This document shows positions 36,441-44,507 of a stretch of 64,000 bases of DNA, in pieces. The stretch spans positions 248,001-312,000 of the forward strand of contig NZ_OY764864.1 of the NCBI RefSeq assembly GCF_963668515.1, given 5' to 3'. Source of the DNA: an uncultured Ilyobacter sp. Lineage in GTDB: Bacteria; Fusobacteriota; Fusobacteriia; Fusobacteriales; Fusobacteriaceae. Below the pieces are notes generated by a model. That model did no database searches. It was not told the origin of the DNA and saw nothing but the letters and a program-made list of their open reading frames with translations. Position 1 is the first letter of the stretch. Each line of letters starts with the position of its first letter. A program made the translations under genes and the position numbers.

Positions 36441-36971
36441 ATGAAAGAGATGCTTAGGGGACTTAAATTTAAAGATATTCTTGGTATAAACGACGCTACA
36501 GATGGCGAGACAGAAGAGTTAGGAAAGGTAATAGATAGTGTAGAGGAGATAAGAGAGGAAAAACCTGCTTTAAAGACAGAATTTCTTAGCACAGGTGAAA
36601 CTGGAAAAAAAGATGAAAAAACAGATTCGAAAATAGAAGTCCCAGTAAAAACACCTGGGGAACCTAAACTGAAACCTTCACCTGTGGGGATAAAAGACTA
36701 CCAGACTGTGTTCGTAGACCCGAAGAAATTCTCAGAGTGTAAAAAAATAGCCAATTATATCAGAGATGATAAAATAGTAACCGTAAACCTTGAATATGTG
36801 GACAGTCCAACTGCCCAGAGGATAATAGATTTTTTGAGTGGAGCCATGAGTATAAAAGAGGCTCAGTTTATAGAGGTCAGCAAAAAAGTATATATGGCTG
36901 TTCCTAAAAAGGTACAGGTGCTTTATGACGGGAAGACTGAAGCTGTAAATACTGGGCTATTGGAGATTTAA
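36441..36971 (+). CDS. sepF: Cell-division protein SepF
   Basis: FtsZ membrane anchor and Z-ring organiser. The N-terminus (MKEMLRGLKFKDILGI) can form an amphipathic membrane-binding helix, about 60 variable charged residues follow, and the SepF core spans about 95-165 (FVDPKKFSECKKIANYIRD, VNLEYVDSPTAQRIIDFLSG). I chose ATG at 36441; GTG at 36432 and TTG at 36435 are alternatives closer to the AGGAGGG. It lies 15 nt after yggS, as in the yggS-sepF gene order of many Gram-positives. Confidence 0.85.
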   Translation: MKEMLRGLKFKDILGINDATDGETEELGKVIDSVEEIREEKPALKTEFLSTGETGKKDEKTDSKIEVPVKTPGEPKLKPSPVGIKDYQTVFVDPKKFSECKKIANYIRDDKIVTVNLEYVDSPTAQRIIDFLSGAMSIKEAQFIEVSKKVYMAVPKKVQVLYDGKTEAVNTGLLEI

Positions 36972-36986
36972 AGTACAGGGGGAAAT

Positions 36987-37925
36987 TTGAAGTTACTTAA
37001 AGATAGTGTCAACATAAGCTACAAACTTTTTAAAATAATGCTCCCGGTGAGTATTTTGGTGAAAATACTCAGTCATTTTGGGATAATAGAAACAATATCT
37101 AGAGGAATTTCTCCTGTTATGAGGATTATGGGGCTGAGTGGAGAGATGGGAATTGTCTGGGCTACGGCAATGACTACTAATATATATGCAGGGATTCTGA
37201 CACTTTTTACTCTGACAGAAAGCAGTAGTGTAACAGTGGCAGAGATAACCATTCTGTCTACAATAATTCTTGTGGCTCATTCACTGCCGGTAGAACTTAA
37301 GGTGATATCTGCAACGGGAGCAAAGCCTTCAAAAATTTTTGGGATCCGGGTATTCTGTGCTATAATATCAGGTGTATTTTTAAACATAGTGTTTAAATTA
37401 TTCAATCTTTATCAGGAAAGGGCGAATTTTAGCTTTATTCCTGAAAAGGCTAAACCCGGAATTTTTTACTGGATACAGGGGGAAGTCAAAAAATATCTGA
37501 TGATATTTTTCATAATTTTTGTACTCTTAGCTGTAATGGAGATCCTACAGAAACTTGGAGTGATAGACTGGATAAATTTAAAATTTTCTCCCATGATGAA
37601 AATATTTGGTATAGAGGCGGGCCTTTCATTTACCTGTATAGTGGGACTGACAATGGGTATAAGTTATGGAAGCGGGTTTATAATTAAGGAAAGCAGAGAG
37701 GGGAAATACAGCAAGAGAAGTTTCTTTTTGGTAGCTGTGTTTATGAGCCTTTGCCACGGTTTGATAGAAGATACACTCCTGATGGCATCTATAGGAGCCA
37801 AAATGATAGGAATTTTCTGGTTTAGGCTGATTTTTGCCATAGTCGTAACTGTTATTTTCAATAAAGTTATGCCCTATGAAAAATTGGAAAAGGTAGGGAA
37901 CTGTGTAGGAGAAGAAAAAAGTTAA
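36987..37925 (+). CDS. Nucleoside-recognition (Gate) domain membrane protein
   Basis: A 312-residue integral membrane protein with two Gate domains, each of several hydrophobic helices. Two matched motifs mark the halves: GISPVMRIMGLSGEMG (about 39-54) and KFSPMMKIFGIEAGLSF (about 196-212). Relatives include spore-maturation SpmA/B and YjiH; the transported or sensed molecule is unknown. TTG at 36987 follows GGGGGAAA. Part of the hemW-yggS-sepF run; there is no sign of sporulation genes here. Confidence 0.8.
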   Translation: MKLLKDSVNISYKLFKIMLPVSILVKILSHFGIIETISRGISPVMRIMGLSGEMGIVWATAMTTNIYAGILTLFTLTESSSVTVAEITILSTIILVAHSLPVELKVISATGAKPSKIFGIRVFCAIISGVFLNIVFKLFNLYQERANFSFIPEKAKPGIFYWIQGEVKKYLMIFFIIFVLLAVMEILQKLGVIDWINLKFSPMMKIFGIEAGLSFTCIVGLTMGISYGSGFIIKESREGKYSKRSFFLVAVFMSLCHGLIEDTLLMASIGAKMIGIFWFRLIFAIVVTVIFNKVMPYEKLEKVGNCVGEEKS

Positions 37926-37990
37926 CTTAGGGGCTGCCGCCGGTTTAGGTGAGGAGCCCTTTAGCATTTATAAGGAAGGTGATTTTTAAA

Positions 37991-38983
37991 ATGAGAGCAT
38001 TAGCGTTATTTTCAGGGGGATTAGATAGTTCCCTTGCCATCAAAGTGGTAGTAGACCAAGGTATAGAGATTATAGCTTTAAACTTTGTATCCCATTTTTT
38101 TGGAGGCAAAAATGAAAAAGCAGAAAGAATGGCAGAGCAGCTAGGTGTGAGGCTTGAGTATGTTGACTTTAGTAAGATACATACTGAGATACTAAAAGAC
38201 TCTCCAAGTGGAAGAGGGAAAAATATGAATCCTTGCATAGACTGTCACGCACTTATGTTTCAGCTGGCGGCTAAGCTTCTTGAAAAGTATGATGCAAATT
38301 TTATTATATCTGGGGAAGTTTTAGGGCAGAGACCTATGTCTCAGAATTATATAGCCCTTGGAAAGGTAATGGAACTTTCAGGTGTGGAGGATTTGATTTT
38401 GCGTCCCTTGTCTGCAAAACTCCTGCCTCCTACAAAGCCTATAAGAGAGGGATGGGTTGATAGGGAGCGGCTCCTAGATATACAGGGAAGAAGCAGAAAG
38501 AGACAGATGGCTCTGATGGAGGAGTTCGGAATAGTAGAGTACCCAAGTCCAGGCGGTGGATGTATGCTTACAGAACCAAATTATTCCTATAGACTGAAAA
38601 CTCTTGAAAATGATGGTTTTCTTGAAGACAATTACTCGTTTCTTTTTCATCTTGCTAAATACGGGAGGTTTTTCAGAATGGAATCTGGTAAATACTTGTT
38701 TGTGGGAAGAGAACACGATGATAACCTAAAAATTTCAGAATATAAAGATTTTGGAAGTTTGTATATAGTGGGGGCAGGAACTCCTGGACCGGCTGTGGTA
38801 GGATACGGAGACCTGACCCAAGAAGAGATATTATTCGGAAAAGAATTATTTGCTAGATACTCCAAGAGTAAGGGGAAAAGCACTACTGAAATGGTTGTAA
38901 ATGGTGTGATAGAAGAGATCGGGGCCTTGGATGAAAAATCTGTAAGTGAAAAAATAAAAAAATATCAAGTTATTCTATCCTGA
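37991..38983 (+). CDS. PP-loop ATPase, tRNA thiouridylase-like
   Basis: A 330-residue protein with an N-terminal PP-loop (SGGLDSSLA, about 8-16) for adenylating a substrate, as in tRNA thiolases. CIDCHALMF (about 82-90) gives a CxxC pair, GEVLGQRPMSQN follows, and GGGCMLTEP supplies another Cys. The C-terminal ~100 residues (LFVGREHDDNLKI, GPAVVGYGD) look like the NFACT-R-related domain linked to these proteins. Often annotated as an MnmA-like enzyme, but it is not MnmA itself. I chose ATG at 37991, 8 nt after GGAAGGTG, over a GTG-type start upstream. Confidence 0.75.
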   Translation: MRALALFSGGLDSSLAIKVVVDQGIEIIALNFVSHFFGGKNEKAERMAEQLGVRLEYVDFSKIHTEILKDSPSGRGKNMNPCIDCHALMFQLAAKLLEKYDANFIISGEVLGQRPMSQNYIALGKVMELSGVEDLILRPLSAKLLPPTKPIREGWVDRERLLDIQGRSRKRQMALMEEFGIVEYPSPGGGCMLTEPNYSYRLKTLENDGFLEDNYSFLFHLAKYGRFFRMESGKYLFVGREHDDNLKISEYKDFGSLYIVGAGTPGPAVVGYGDLTQEEILFGKELFARYSKSKGKSTTEMVVNGVIEEIGALDEKSVSEKIKKYQVILS

Positions 38984-39004
38984 ATTGTACAATTAAACCA
39001 GTGC

Positions 39005-39667
39005 CACAAGAAGATATTACGATAGAACAACTAGCTTCCATGCAAATTTATCAAAAGTTCAAAATCAATCTCCTTTAATGCTCTAAAATGATGGGGATAG
39101 GTAAAGATAAAGCTTATCGTTATTACAAGCTTTTCAAAAAGGGGCTTATACCTGTTGAAATCTATCAATAATACAAAAATAATAAATTAAAATATGGAAG
39201 AAAAAGCATTATTCTATCTGAAGATAAATTGGATAATATCAATAAACTCCTTGAAAATGATTGCTCTTTAGATTCGATCTGTGGAAGGGATAAACTAGTT
39301 GACGCACCGGAAAGATGCTCTACTAAAACTTTATACAGAATGGTATAAGATAAACTGATGGATGCTTCTAAGCTTAGAAGAAAAGGAAAGAGAAAGCCTG
39401 ACAATCATAAGGAATTGCGTGATAAAATTAATGATTGCAAAACAATTCATGAACGTAATGAAAAGAACCCCCTATGCGCCTAAAAACAAAGAGTTTAGAC
39501 ATTTTGAAGTAGGTACAATCATAGGAAAAAAAAGAGAAACTGCCATTGTGACTTTAGTTGAAAAGAGTTCAAAGTATATTGTGCTGCTTAAAGCCAGCAG
39601 AAAAATCCAAGATGTTTTAAATGCTATGAATAACTGGTTTAATAGTATTAGCAATTTAGGTATAAAA
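39005..39667 (+). pseudogene. Decayed IS30-family transposase
   Basis: Several blocks of one transposase survive in shifting frames: LKYGRKSIILSEDKLDNINK, TKTLYRMV-stop-DKLMDASKLRRKGKRK, then after a frameshift FEVGTIIGKKRETAIVTLVE and KSSKYIVLLKASRK. The order matches IS30: helix-turn-helix, then the catalytic segment normally reading WEgDTivGk. At least three internal stops and one frameshift are present, and the first catalytic Asp is Gly (FEVGTI). The element is dead. Its 3' part is cut by a hairpin repeat at 39667. Confidence 0.72.
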
Positions 39668-39720
39668 AAAGAGGGTGACCCAAGTAGAAAAACTACTTGT
39701 GGGTCACTCTCTTTGATTTT
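39667..39720. repeat. Hairpin repeat, copy 1
   Basis: AAAGAGGGTGACCCAAGTAG and CTACTTGTGGGTCACTCTCT form a long stem, followed by TTTGATTTT. The same hairpin recurs at 58578-58635. It interrupts the IS30 remnant and could act as a terminator. Confidence 0.6.
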
Positions 39721-39893
39721 GAAATTATATTCGAGAATTACAAAAAACCAGTTGCAAAAATGGCTAAAAAAGTACTTAAATTATATAATTAACTGTAACA
39801 AAAAAATATTTTCAATTTTGTTGATGGTGTTATTAACTCTGGTGGGAAAAAGACCGTTTCAAATATCTGGAGAAATTCTTTGAATACAGGTCG
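39721..39893 (+). pseudogene. Second transposase-like fragment
   Basis: One frame reads ENYKKPVAKMAKKVLKLYN, a stop, then FVDGVINSGGKKTVSNIWRN and a stop. The text is protein-like and resembles the N-terminus of DDE transposases of the IS4/ISLre2 sort, but I cannot place it. The remaining DNA to 39962 shows nothing. Confidence 0.3.
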
Positions 39894-39962
39894 AGTTAGA
39901 TAAATAATTTTCTCAGATCATTATCGTTATTCTAAACTTTAGTAGTTCAATATTTTAAGGGT

Positions 39963-41027
39963 TTAAAGCATCACAAACTCTTTAGTTGTTTTATTCAAAA
40001 TTTCGCACCCATCTTTTTTTACCACTACGTCATCTTCTATCCTGACTCCTCCAAACCCCTCTATATATATCCCAGGCTCTATGGTGACTACCATATTTTC
40101 CTCGAGAACCAGGTCCTCTGCCTTATAGGATAAATACGGATATTCATGAATCTCTAACCCGATCCCGTGACCTAGTCCGTGGCCGAAGCATTCTCCGTAA
40201 CCCTTTTCGATTATATAATCCCTGGCTATCTTGTCTAGCTCTCTAGTTGTGATTCCTGCCTTCACTGCATCTATGGCCTTCTGTTGGGCTTTTTTCACCG
40301 TATTATATATCTCATAATGTCTTTCTGTAGGATTTTTCCCGAGATATAGTGTTCTTGTCATATCAGACACGTACCCCTTATAAAAGCACCCAAAATCAAA
40401 CTTAACAAAACCTTCTTTCTGAAGTTTTTTTTCACTGGCCACTCCGTGAGGCATTGCAGATCTATAATTAGAAGCTATAATTGTATCAAAAGAGGGCCCC
40501 TCTGCCCCCAGTTTTTTCATCTCATACTCTAGCTCTGTGGCTAGTCTCTCTTCTGATATTCCCTCTTTTATAAGGCTTTTTATATTTTCAAAGGCTTTGT
40601 CTGCTATTTTTGCAGCTTCCTTTATAAGTTCTATCTCCTCGTCTGTCTTTACCATTCTGGCCTTTAAAAATCTATCCTCTATACCCGTATATTCAAGAGC
40701 CCCGAAGTTTTTTTCAAAACTTCTGAATTGTGACAGGGTGACACTTCCATCCTCTACAGCCAGTTTCTTTATTCCAGCCTCTTTTATGAGCGCCCCGGCC
40801 TTCCCCACAGGATCTTTATCCTCTCTCACAAGCTGAAATCCTTTAGGAACTACCTCTTTTTTTCCCTGTTCCTCATATCTGAAATCTGTGAGAAAATATC
40901 TTTTATCTCCCAGAACAAGGGCAAGCCCCGTGGTACCTGTAAATCCCGTAAAGTACCTCACATTTATCATATCAGTGATCAATATTCCCTGAGCTCCCAG
41001 CTCTTTCATTATTTTATTCAGTATCAT
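39963..41027 (-). CDS. Xaa-Pro aminopeptidase (M24B)
   Basis: Dinuclear-metal peptidase that removes an N-terminal residue before proline, 354 residues. The N-terminal creatinase domain (about 1-125) precedes the pita-bread domain with ligands in FDFGCFYKGYVSDMTRT, GHGLGHGIGLEIHE, TIEPGIYI and GVRIEDD. I chose ATG at 41027 behind GAGGAGA; a TTG 15 nt upstream overlaps the ribosome site. The length is typical of PepQ/PepP-like enzymes in anaerobes. It lies between transposase debris and repeat copy D. Confidence 0.92.
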   Translation of the reverse strand: MILNKIMKELGAQGILITDMINVRYFTGFTGTTGLALVLGDKRYFLTDFRYEEQGKKEVVPKGFQLVREDKDPVGKAGALIKEAGIKKLAVEDGSVTLSQFRSFEKNFGALEYTGIEDRFLKARMVKTDEEIELIKEAAKIADKAFENIKSLIKEGISEERLATELEYEMKKLGAEGPSFDTIIASNYRSAMPHGVASEKKLQKEGFVKFDFGCFYKGYVSDMTRTLYLGKNPTERHYEIYNTVKKAQQKAIDAVKAGITTRELDKIARDYIIEKGYGECFGHGLGHGIGLEIHEYPYLSYKAEDLVLEENMVVTIEPGIYIEGFGGVRIEDDVVVKKDGCEILNKTTKEFVML

Positions 41028-41084
41028 ATTTTCTCTCCTCAATTTCTTTTATAATTGATCAAAATTGCCAACTTATGAATAAAT

Positions 41085-41594
41085 TACTGAATTTATCTGA
41101 ATATCAGAATCAAAAGATTTTGTCACGAATGGACACTAATAAAAGATAGGGAAATTAACACGAATAAGGACAAAAGCTTTTGGGCCATAGAGGACGCAGA
41201 GAAAAAGCAGGAGTTGCACTGAGAAGATCGATATTAGAGTCAAAAGATTTTGTCACGAATGAAAATCAATAAAAGACAGAAAAATTAACACGAATAAGGA
41301 CACAACCTCTTGAACACAGAGGGCACAAAGAAAAAGAATGAGTCTTACAGAGTTAAAGCCAAAACTATAAATACCTTCTTTTGCGAGAGGTTTTTATCTC
41401 TTTTCCCTTGCCATTGATAAAATCAGCGTTAAGAATAACCGCAGTAAAATCCTTAAAAAAAATCGACTGTCTGAGCGCAGCGAGTTTCGAGTTTTTCTTG
41501 GATTTTCAAGGTTGTTTAGCTGATTTTTCATAGGCTTGAACTTTTGGTTACTTTTCTTTCAAGAGAAAAGTAACGAATTCCGATAAATTCAATA
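41085..41594 (-). repeat. Repeat family copy D (510 bp, internally deleted)
   Basis: The first ~350 bp are almost identical to copy C, including the tandem duplication, and the ends and hairpin are intact. The central ORF region is shortened: CGAGTTTCGAGTTTTTCTTG replaces about 65 bp, removing the 66-codon ORF. It fills most of the 41028-41765 gap. Confidence 0.7.
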
Positions 41595-41670
41595 CTTGAT
41601 TTTAAAATATAATTGTAGCGTTTTACAAGAAAAAAGTCAAACGATTCTTTATCAAACTGATAAAAAAACT

Positions 41671-41699
41671 TTTAAAAAAATAATTACTTGTGATATAAT
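41671..41699 (+). promoter_or_regulatory. Promoter of the tandem TtcA-like genes
   Basis: TTTAAA, 17 nt, TATAAT with extended -10 TGTGA. Just downstream of repeat copy D and 66 nt before the gene. Confidence 0.6.
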
Positions 41700-41765
41700 T
41701 ATATGATTCCAAAAAAAAGAAAAAGATAGCTTATATCTATTGGAATAAAAGCAGCGGAGGTTTTT

Positions 41766-42614
41766 ATGAAAGAAAAAAAAGTTTATGAAAATATAGAGGT
41801 AAGAATGAAGGAGGAGGGACTTAGTCGTGGTCAGATAGCCACAGAATCCATAAGAACCACCTATAGAAAAAAAATCTGGTCTAAATTTATAAAGGCTATA
41901 AAAGATTTTGAACTTATAGAGGATGGGGACAGAATAGCCGTAGGGGTATCAGGAGGGAAAGACAGTCTTCTTATGTGTAAGCTTTTTCAGGAACTGAAAA
42001 AAGACAGAACCAAAAATTTTGAAGTGATATTTATCTCAATGAATCCAGGGTTTGAAGCTATGGATGTAGATCAGTTTAAGCATAATCTAAAAGATTTAGA
42101 GATTCCCTGTGAAATATTTGATTCTAATGTATGGGAGGTTGCCTTTGAGCAAGACCCTGAAAATCCATGCTTTTTATGTGCAAAAATGAGGAGAGGGGTA
42201 CTCTACAAAAAAGTAGAGGAACTTGGGTGTAATAAGCTAGCCCTAGGACACCATTTTGACGATGCGGTGGAAACGGCTCTTATCAACATGTTCTATGCAG
42301 GGACTGTGAAAACTATGATACCCAAGGTGAAATCAACAAGCGGTAAATTAGAACTCATAAGACCCATGATATACATAAAAGAAAATGACATAATAAATTA
42401 TACCCAGAAAAATGGGATATCTCCTATGACTTGTGGTTGTCCTATAGAATCTGGAAAAACAGATTCTAAAAGAAAAGAGATAAAGAAACTTTTGGCTGAT
42501 ATGGAGGAAAAAAATCCAAATATAAAGCAGAGTATATTTAACTCTATGAAAAATATAAATCTTGATTATGTCATAGGTTATACAAGGGGGAACAAAAAGG
42601 ACAGAGGGGTATAG
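41766..42614 (+). CDS. TtcA-family tRNA 2-thiolation ATPase (1)
   Basis: A 282-residue PP-loop enzyme of the TtcA type, which thiolates a tRNA base (C32 in E. coli) with a [4Fe-4S] cluster. The ATP loop is GVSGGKDSLLM (about 60-70), the CxxC pair is in NPCFLCAKMRRG (about 136-147), then LALGHHFDDAVET, and MTCGCP supplies a further Cys near 221. ATG at 41766 follows GGAGG. The next gene is a paralogue starting 2 nt after its stop. It could thiolate a different tRNA position from TtcA. Confidence 0.85.
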   Translation: MKEKKVYENIEVRMKEEGLSRGQIATESIRTTYRKKIWSKFIKAIKDFELIEDGDRIAVGVSGGKDSLLMCKLFQELKKDRTKNFEVIFISMNPGFEAMDVDQFKHNLKDLEIPCEIFDSNVWEVAFEQDPENPCFLCAKMRRGVLYKKVEELGCNKLALGHHFDDAVETALINMFYAGTVKTMIPKVKSTSGKLELIRPMIYIKENDIINYTQKNGISPMTCGCPIESGKTDSKRKEIKKLLADMEEKNPNIKQSIFNSMKNINLDYVIGYTRGNKKDRGV

Positions 42615-42616
42615 AT

Positions 42617-43564
42617 ATGGCTATTAAAATAAATGATCTGAATGAACTTCAGGGAGTAAAACATGAAAACTATATTTTTTCTATAGAGGGAGACAAGATA
42701 AAGGCTTTAAATTCCAAGGAAAAAACAGAGATATATTTTGATTTGAATGCTAAAAGAAGATTCAAAACAGCAGAGGCAATAGAAAAACATACTGGTCTCA
42801 AGATTGAGCTTGAGAATCTTTCAGACAGAGAACTACTGGCATTTATCGAATCAAAGGGGTTTAGTAAGACCCTCTGGAATCCAATAGGTAAGGCAATGCA
42901 CATGTACAATATGATAGAGGCGGGAGATAGGATAGCAGTTGGTGTGTCAGGGGGGAAAGACAGCCTCACAACAATAAATGCTCTTGTAAGAATAAAAAAA
43001 ATAGTAAATTTTGATTTTGAGATAATACCTATACATATTCATCCTAGTACTGACAGCTCTAGTTACAATAAAACAGAGGATTACTGCAGAAAAATGGGCT
43101 TGAAACTTCAGGTTTTTGAAACAGACCTACAGAATCTACTTTTTGAAGAGAAAAAAGAGAAAAATCCATGCTTTTTGTGTGGAAGGATAAGAAGGGGAAT
43201 GCTCTACAGAATAATGAAGGAACAAAATATAAACAAGCTTGCTTTAGGGCATCATAAAGATGATATAATAGAAACATTTTTAATGAATGTGTTTTATCAG
43301 GGAAATATGAATGTGATGAAACCGGCCTATTGTTCCAAAGATTATGGTGTTATGGTAATAAGACCACTTTCATTTGTAGAGGAAAAAAATATAATAAAAT
43401 ATGTCAGAAAAATTAATCTTCCCATCTTAAAATCTGAATGTGCCTATGAAACAAATGAAAATTCAAGAAGACTTCGTGTAAAAAATATTATAACCGATCT
43501 TTCAAAAGAAAATTCCGAAATAAGAAGTGTAATGTTAAATAGTATAAAAGATCTTTTAGACTAA
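42617..43564 (+). CDS. TtcA-family tRNA 2-thiolation ATPase (2), N-terminally extended
   Basis: Paralogue of the preceding gene, 315 residues. The PP-loop is GVSGGKDSLTT (about 110-120), the CxxC pair is in NPCFLCGRIRRG (about 183-194), then LALGHHKDDIIET, and SECAYE replaces the first protein's CGCP, keeping one Cys. About 95 extra N-terminal residues (EGDKIKALNSKEKTEIYFDL, then HTGLKIELENLSDREL) form a separate small domain not seen in the neighbour. The 2-nt gap suggests co-translation and perhaps a heteromeric enzyme. Confidence 0.82.
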   Translation: MAIKINDLNELQGVKHENYIFSIEGDKIKALNSKEKTEIYFDLNAKRRFKTAEAIEKHTGLKIELENLSDRELLAFIESKGFSKTLWNPIGKAMHMYNMIEAGDRIAVGVSGGKDSLTTINALVRIKKIVNFDFEIIPIHIHPSTDSSSYNKTEDYCRKMGLKLQVFETDLQNLLFEEKKEKNPCFLCGRIRRGMLYRIMKEQNINKLALGHHKDDIIETFLMNVFYQGNMNVMKPAYCSKDYGVMVIRPLSFVEEKNIIKYVRKINLPILKSECAYETNENSRRLRVKNIITDLSKENSEIRSVMLNSIKDLLD

Positions 43565-43604
43565 GGTCATCTATAAATCTCAGAATTCAAAAAAATATCT
43601 AATA

Positions 43605-43637
43605 AAAAAGGACTGTAAAAATAAACAGTCCTTTTGT
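43605..43637. terminator. Bidirectional terminator between the TtcA pair and the response regulator
   Basis: AAAAAGGACTGT and ACAGTCCTTTT flank AAAAATAA, giving T runs on both strands between convergent genes. Confidence 0.8.
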
Positions 43638-43649
43638 GATTCTTGTTTT

Positions 43650-44342
43650 TTAGATATTAAACTTATATCCTATTCCCCATACAGTTTGAATATATTCTGG
43701 ATTTTTAGAGTCATCTTCTATTTTTTTTCTTAAGTGACGGATGTATACCATGATTGAGTTATTATCAATAATAGTATTATTCCAAACTTTTTCATAAAGC
43801 TGTTCTTTGGTGAAGACTCTGTTTGGATTTTCCATAAAAAACTTCATGAGCATGATCTCCTTCGATGAAAGAAAAATCTCTTCTCCGTCTTTAAAAAGTT
43901 GGTAAGTATCTATATTTAAGACAAATGGGGCCTTTGTAATTTTTCTCGATGAGGTCTGAAGTTCTTTTATTTTTTCGGAACGTCTGAGGTGTGCCTTTAT
44001 TTTTGCTATCAAAACGGACATACTAAAGGGTTTTGTGATATAGTCGTCTGCACCCATTCCCAAAGCCAGTATTTTATCGTAGTCCTGCTGCTTACCACTC
44101 AGAAAAATAACTGGAATCTCTATATCTTCAGCCTGGATTTTTTTCAAGAGCTGAAAACCATCGGTGTCATCTAGCATAATATCAAGAATAATAAGGTCAA
44201 AGGCCTGGGAGTTGATAACATTTCTTGCTTCTTTTCCGGTAAAGATAGTCAGAGTCTCTATATTTTCTGGCTCAAGGGCCTTTTTTATCATTTGGCATAT
44301 TTCTATGTCATCATCCACTAAGAGAACTTTATAAGTTTTCAA
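43650..44342 (-). CDS. OmpR-family response regulator (module 1)
   Basis: A 230-residue regulator: receiver domain with acidic pocket DDD at 10-12 and phospho-acceptor D54 (LIILDIMLDD), conserved Lys in DDYITKPFS, then a winged helix (about 130-230; SSKEIMLMKFFMENPNRVFT, YIRHLRKKIEDD). TTG at 44342 follows AGGAGG. Divergent from the hybrid kinase at 44508 with a 165-bp shared promoter region. Closely similar along its length to the regulator at 61159. It probably controls the CitS-type carrier downstream of the kinase. Confidence 0.93.
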   Translation of the reverse strand: MKTYKVLLVDDDIEICQMIKKALEPENIETLTIFTGKEARNVINSQAFDLIILDIMLDDTDGFQLLKKIQAEDIEIPVIFLSGKQQDYDKILALGMGADDYITKPFSMSVLIAKIKAHLRRSEKIKELQTSSRKITKAPFVLNIDTYQLFKDGEEIFLSSKEIMLMKFFMENPNRVFTKEQLYEKVWNNTIIDNNSIMVYIRHLRKKIEDDSKNPEYIQTVWGIGYKFNI

Positions 44343-44507
44343 TTAAAGGCTCCTCCTTTTACTTTATTTTAAATACTTTAAATAAAAAATATGTTATGAT
44401 ATTTTTATTCAAAATATTTAATGTGTAAAAATTTCAAGTCTATCATAAATTATACAATATTTTATTAAAAAAGAATATATCTTTTTATATATCGAAAGGA
44501 GAATATA

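Noticed and set aside
39362..39883. 173-codon ORF
   Set aside because: Chance fusion of an IS30 segment, a hairpin repeat and a second fragment; it is not a single gene.
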